Assembly: GCA_018816605.1 (NCBI GenBank)
Contig: JAHIVS010000557.1
Span: 1 to 8,049 of the forward strand
Direction of reading: 5' to 3'
DNA length: 8,049 nucleotides
DNA from: Pseudomonadota bacterium
Lineage (GTDB): Bacteria; Desulfobacterota; Desulfobacteria; Desulfobacterales; Desulfobacteraceae
Shown in pieces: positions 7,125 through 8,049 of the stretch. A model generated the notes under the pieces. The model searched no databases. It saw nothing but the letters and a program-made list of their open reading frames with translations, and was not told the DNA's origin. Positions within the stretch are counted from its first letter, which is position 1, and each line of letters begins with the position of its first letter. The position numbers were made by a program, and so were the translations under genes.

Positions 7125-7216
7125 ATATGCCTAATTCCATTGAAATCTTTGGATAACCATTTGGTCGGGGCACGCTTCTGACACCGGATCGCTTTACAAA
7201 ATTGTCCTGTACGCGC

Positions 7217-7243
7217 CTCTGTTCAAAAAATCTCCCAACAGAG
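7217..7243. repeat. Inverted repeat downstream of the putative promoter (possible operator or 5'-UTR hairpin)
   Basis: A perfect 7-bp inverted repeat, CTCTGTT at 7217-7223 and AACAGAG at 7237-7243, separated by 13 bases. It lies about 12 bases beyond the proposed -10 on the transcribed side, so it could be a regulator site near the start point or a leader hairpin. There is no following U-run, so it is not a convincing terminator. Confidence 0.3.
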
Positions 7244-7255
7244 AATGGTCCAATT

Positions 7256-7284
7256 TTTGTATATTTTATGGGAAAAGAAGTCAA
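7256..7284 (-). promoter_or_regulatory. Possible sigma-70-type promoter for the sulfotransferase-chrA-signalling cluster
   Basis: On the minus strand TTGACT (7284-7279, 5 of 6 to consensus) is followed after 17 bases by TACAAA (7261-7256, 4 of 6) in an A/T-rich stretch. An overlapping TATACA at 15-base spacing is an alternative. It would give a leader of about 125 nt before ATG 7124. It lies in the only spacer over 200 bp in the window (7125-7356), which holds no supported gene. Confidence 0.3.
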
Positions 7285-7344
7285 TGGAATATTCGCAGCC
7301 GGAGATGACTTGATACGGTCATGAAAATCATTCTTCAGATAAAT

Positions 7345-7360
7345 ATTATTAGATTATTAG
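7345..7360. repeat. Tandem 8-bp repeat covering the epmA stop codons
   Basis: The octamer ATTATTAG occurs twice head to tail on the plus strand (7345-7352 and 7353-7360). On the minus strand it places two consecutive in-frame stops, TAA TAA, at the end of epmA. Probably simple A/T-rich sequence with no special role. Confidence 0.6.
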
Positions 7361-8049
7361 AGGGATTCCGGTGTGAACGTCACCACCTCATCAATGGTGG
7401 AAGCATTGCAAAAGAGCATGACCAATCGGTCGACTCCAAGGGCAATGCCGGCGGCCTCCGGCATGGTGTTCAGGTCAAAAAGAAATTTTTCCGGCAGGGG
7501 AAGGGCAGTCTCCCCCCGGGTTTCGCGGAGGTTATTTTCCTTTAAAAAGCGTTGCCGTTGAAGAATAGGATCGGTCAGTTCTGTAAATCCGTTGGCAAGT
7601 TCTATTCCCGCGACATAGAGTTCAAACCGCTGGGCAAGTTTTGTGTTTTCCGGTTTGAGTCTGGCAAGGGAGGCCAAGGGGGCAGGGTAATCATATAGGA
7701 TACAGGGGCGTTTGTCCCCTAAGCAGGGTTCCACCTCAAAGCTCATGATTTCGTCGAAACTGCCGTCTGTAAGGGCCTGAATAGCGGACTTTGATCCATG
7801 GATGTTAAACGCCTGTTCAACGGTAATTCGGTCAAAGGGAAGTTCGAGGTCAATGGTTGCATCCTGGTAGGCAAGATGGGTCCCCCGGTCCAATCCCTTT
7901 GCAATGTGTCGGAAGAGTCCCTGGCATTGGTCCATTAAATTAAGATAGGTGGTGCCGCTTTCATACCATTCAAGCAGGGTGAGTTCCGGCAGATGCCGGG
8001 GGCTGCGTTCATTTTTCCGAAAGCATTTGCAGATCTGGAAAATTTTTTC
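7357..8049 (-). CDS. epmA: Elongation factor P lysine ligase EpmA-like, partial (5' end beyond right edge)
   Basis: The minus strand is open from the right edge to a TAA at 7357, giving 230 residues of the C-terminal two-thirds of EpmA (GenX/PoxA; family length about 300-325). The enzyme is a cytoplasmic LysRS catalytic-core paralogue without an anticodon-binding domain; it activates (R)-beta-lysine with ATP and ligates it to a lysine of translation factor EF-P. Visible motifs are KIFQICKCFRKNE (motif 2 region, around 8008-8045), ELTLLEWYE, a EVEPCLGDKRPCILYDYP stretch (about 7730), FELYVAGIELANGFTEL (about 7580-7625), and the C-terminal class II motif 3 GIALGVDRLVMLF (about 7413-7450). Nothing in the visible part is damaged, so this looks like the functional copy. 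No epmB or efp gene is in the window. An ATG at 7935 is internal to the conserved domain and is not the real start. A nearly identical segment recurs at 1-325. Confidence 0.93.
   Translation of the reverse strand, partial: EKIFQICKCFRKNERSPRHLPELTLLEWYESGTTYLNLMDQCQGLFRHIAKGLDRGTHLAYQDATIDLELPFDRITVEQAFNIHGSKSAIQALTDGSFDEIMSFEVEPCLGDKRPCILYDYPAPLASLARLKPENTKLAQRFELYVAGIELANGFTELTDPILQRQRFLKENNLRETRGETALPLPEKFLFDLNTMPEAAGIALGVDRLVMLFCNASTIDEVVTFTPESL
7725..8049. repeat. Direct repeat, right copy (within epmA), matching 1-325
   Basis: Partner of the left copy, at a constant offset of 7724 bases. The last 113 bases (7937-8049) are identical to 213-325. The two copies bracket the sulfotransferase, chrA and partner-switching block. 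Confidence 0.9.

Noticed and set aside
6985..7284. A minus-strand 99-codon frame upstream of and overlapping the sulfotransferase start
   Set aside because: It overlaps the sulfotransferase N-terminus in another frame, covers the putative promoter region, and shows no recognisable motif.
1..8049. CRISPR array, tRNA or rRNA genes, insertion sequence or transposase
   Set aside because: No spaced short repeats, no cloverleaf or rRNA-like sequence, and no transposase motifs were recognised on either strand. The only substantial repeat is the epmA duplication.
1..8049. Circular 7.7-kb element with terminally overlapping ends
   Set aside because: The two ends differ at 26 of 325 positions, with a clustered divergent tract, so they are distinct copies rather than the same sequence read twice, barring consensus errors.

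Overview
The window reads almost entirely on the minus strand. GC is moderate, by eye near 50%. The gene content is a partner-switching regulatory module (PP2C phosphatase, STAS antagonist, RsbW-type kinase), a PhnD-like sensor kinase, a ChrA transporter, a sulfotransferase and an EpmA-type ligase. This fits a Gram-negative bacterium. I would guess Desulfobacterota (Desulfobacteraceae-like), but this is an inference from protein style and gene mix, since no marker gene is present.

Layout in transcription order (right to left). (1) 8049-7357: 3' two-thirds of an epmA gene (EF-P lysine ligase), running off the right edge and ending in tandem stops. (2) 7356-7125: a 232-bp spacer with a possible sigma-70-type promoter and an inverted repeat just downstream of it. 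(3) 7124-6123: a PAPS-type sulfotransferase. (4) 6076-4793: two-domain chromate transporter ChrA. (5) 4751-2685: membrane histidine kinase with a PhnD/TtrS-like periplasmic binding domain. (6) 2558-1401: response regulator fused to a SpoIIE/RsbU-type PP2C phosphatase. (7) 1372-1034: STAS anti-anti-sigma-type protein. (8) 973 (or 1027)-554: RsbW-like GHKL kinase/anti-sigma-type protein. (9) about 511-1: a second epmA copy, broken at its 5' end and running off the left edge.

Genes 3 to 8 are co-directional, with gaps of 46, 41, 126, 28 and 6-60 bp, so they may form one operon. The inferred logic is: a periplasmic ligue-binding event (ligand unknown, possibly an oxyanion) is read by the kinase, the kinase phosphorylates the receiver of the PP2C protein, the phosphatase dephosphorylates the STAS protein, and the STAS protein then sequesters the RsbW-like protein away from an unknown target. 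No sigma factor is encoded in the window. ChrA and the sulfotransferase would be co-expressed effectors or unrelated passengers.

The most unusual feature is structural. The whole sulfotransferase-to-RsbW block lies between two direct copies of epmA. They share 325 bp in the window without indels: about 98% identical over 254 bp, but only about 69% identical in a central 71-bp tract. The left copy has lost a normal 5' end. This suggests duplication or insertion at epmA followed by gene conversion, or an assembly break at a repeat, because both window edges lie inside the repeated gene.
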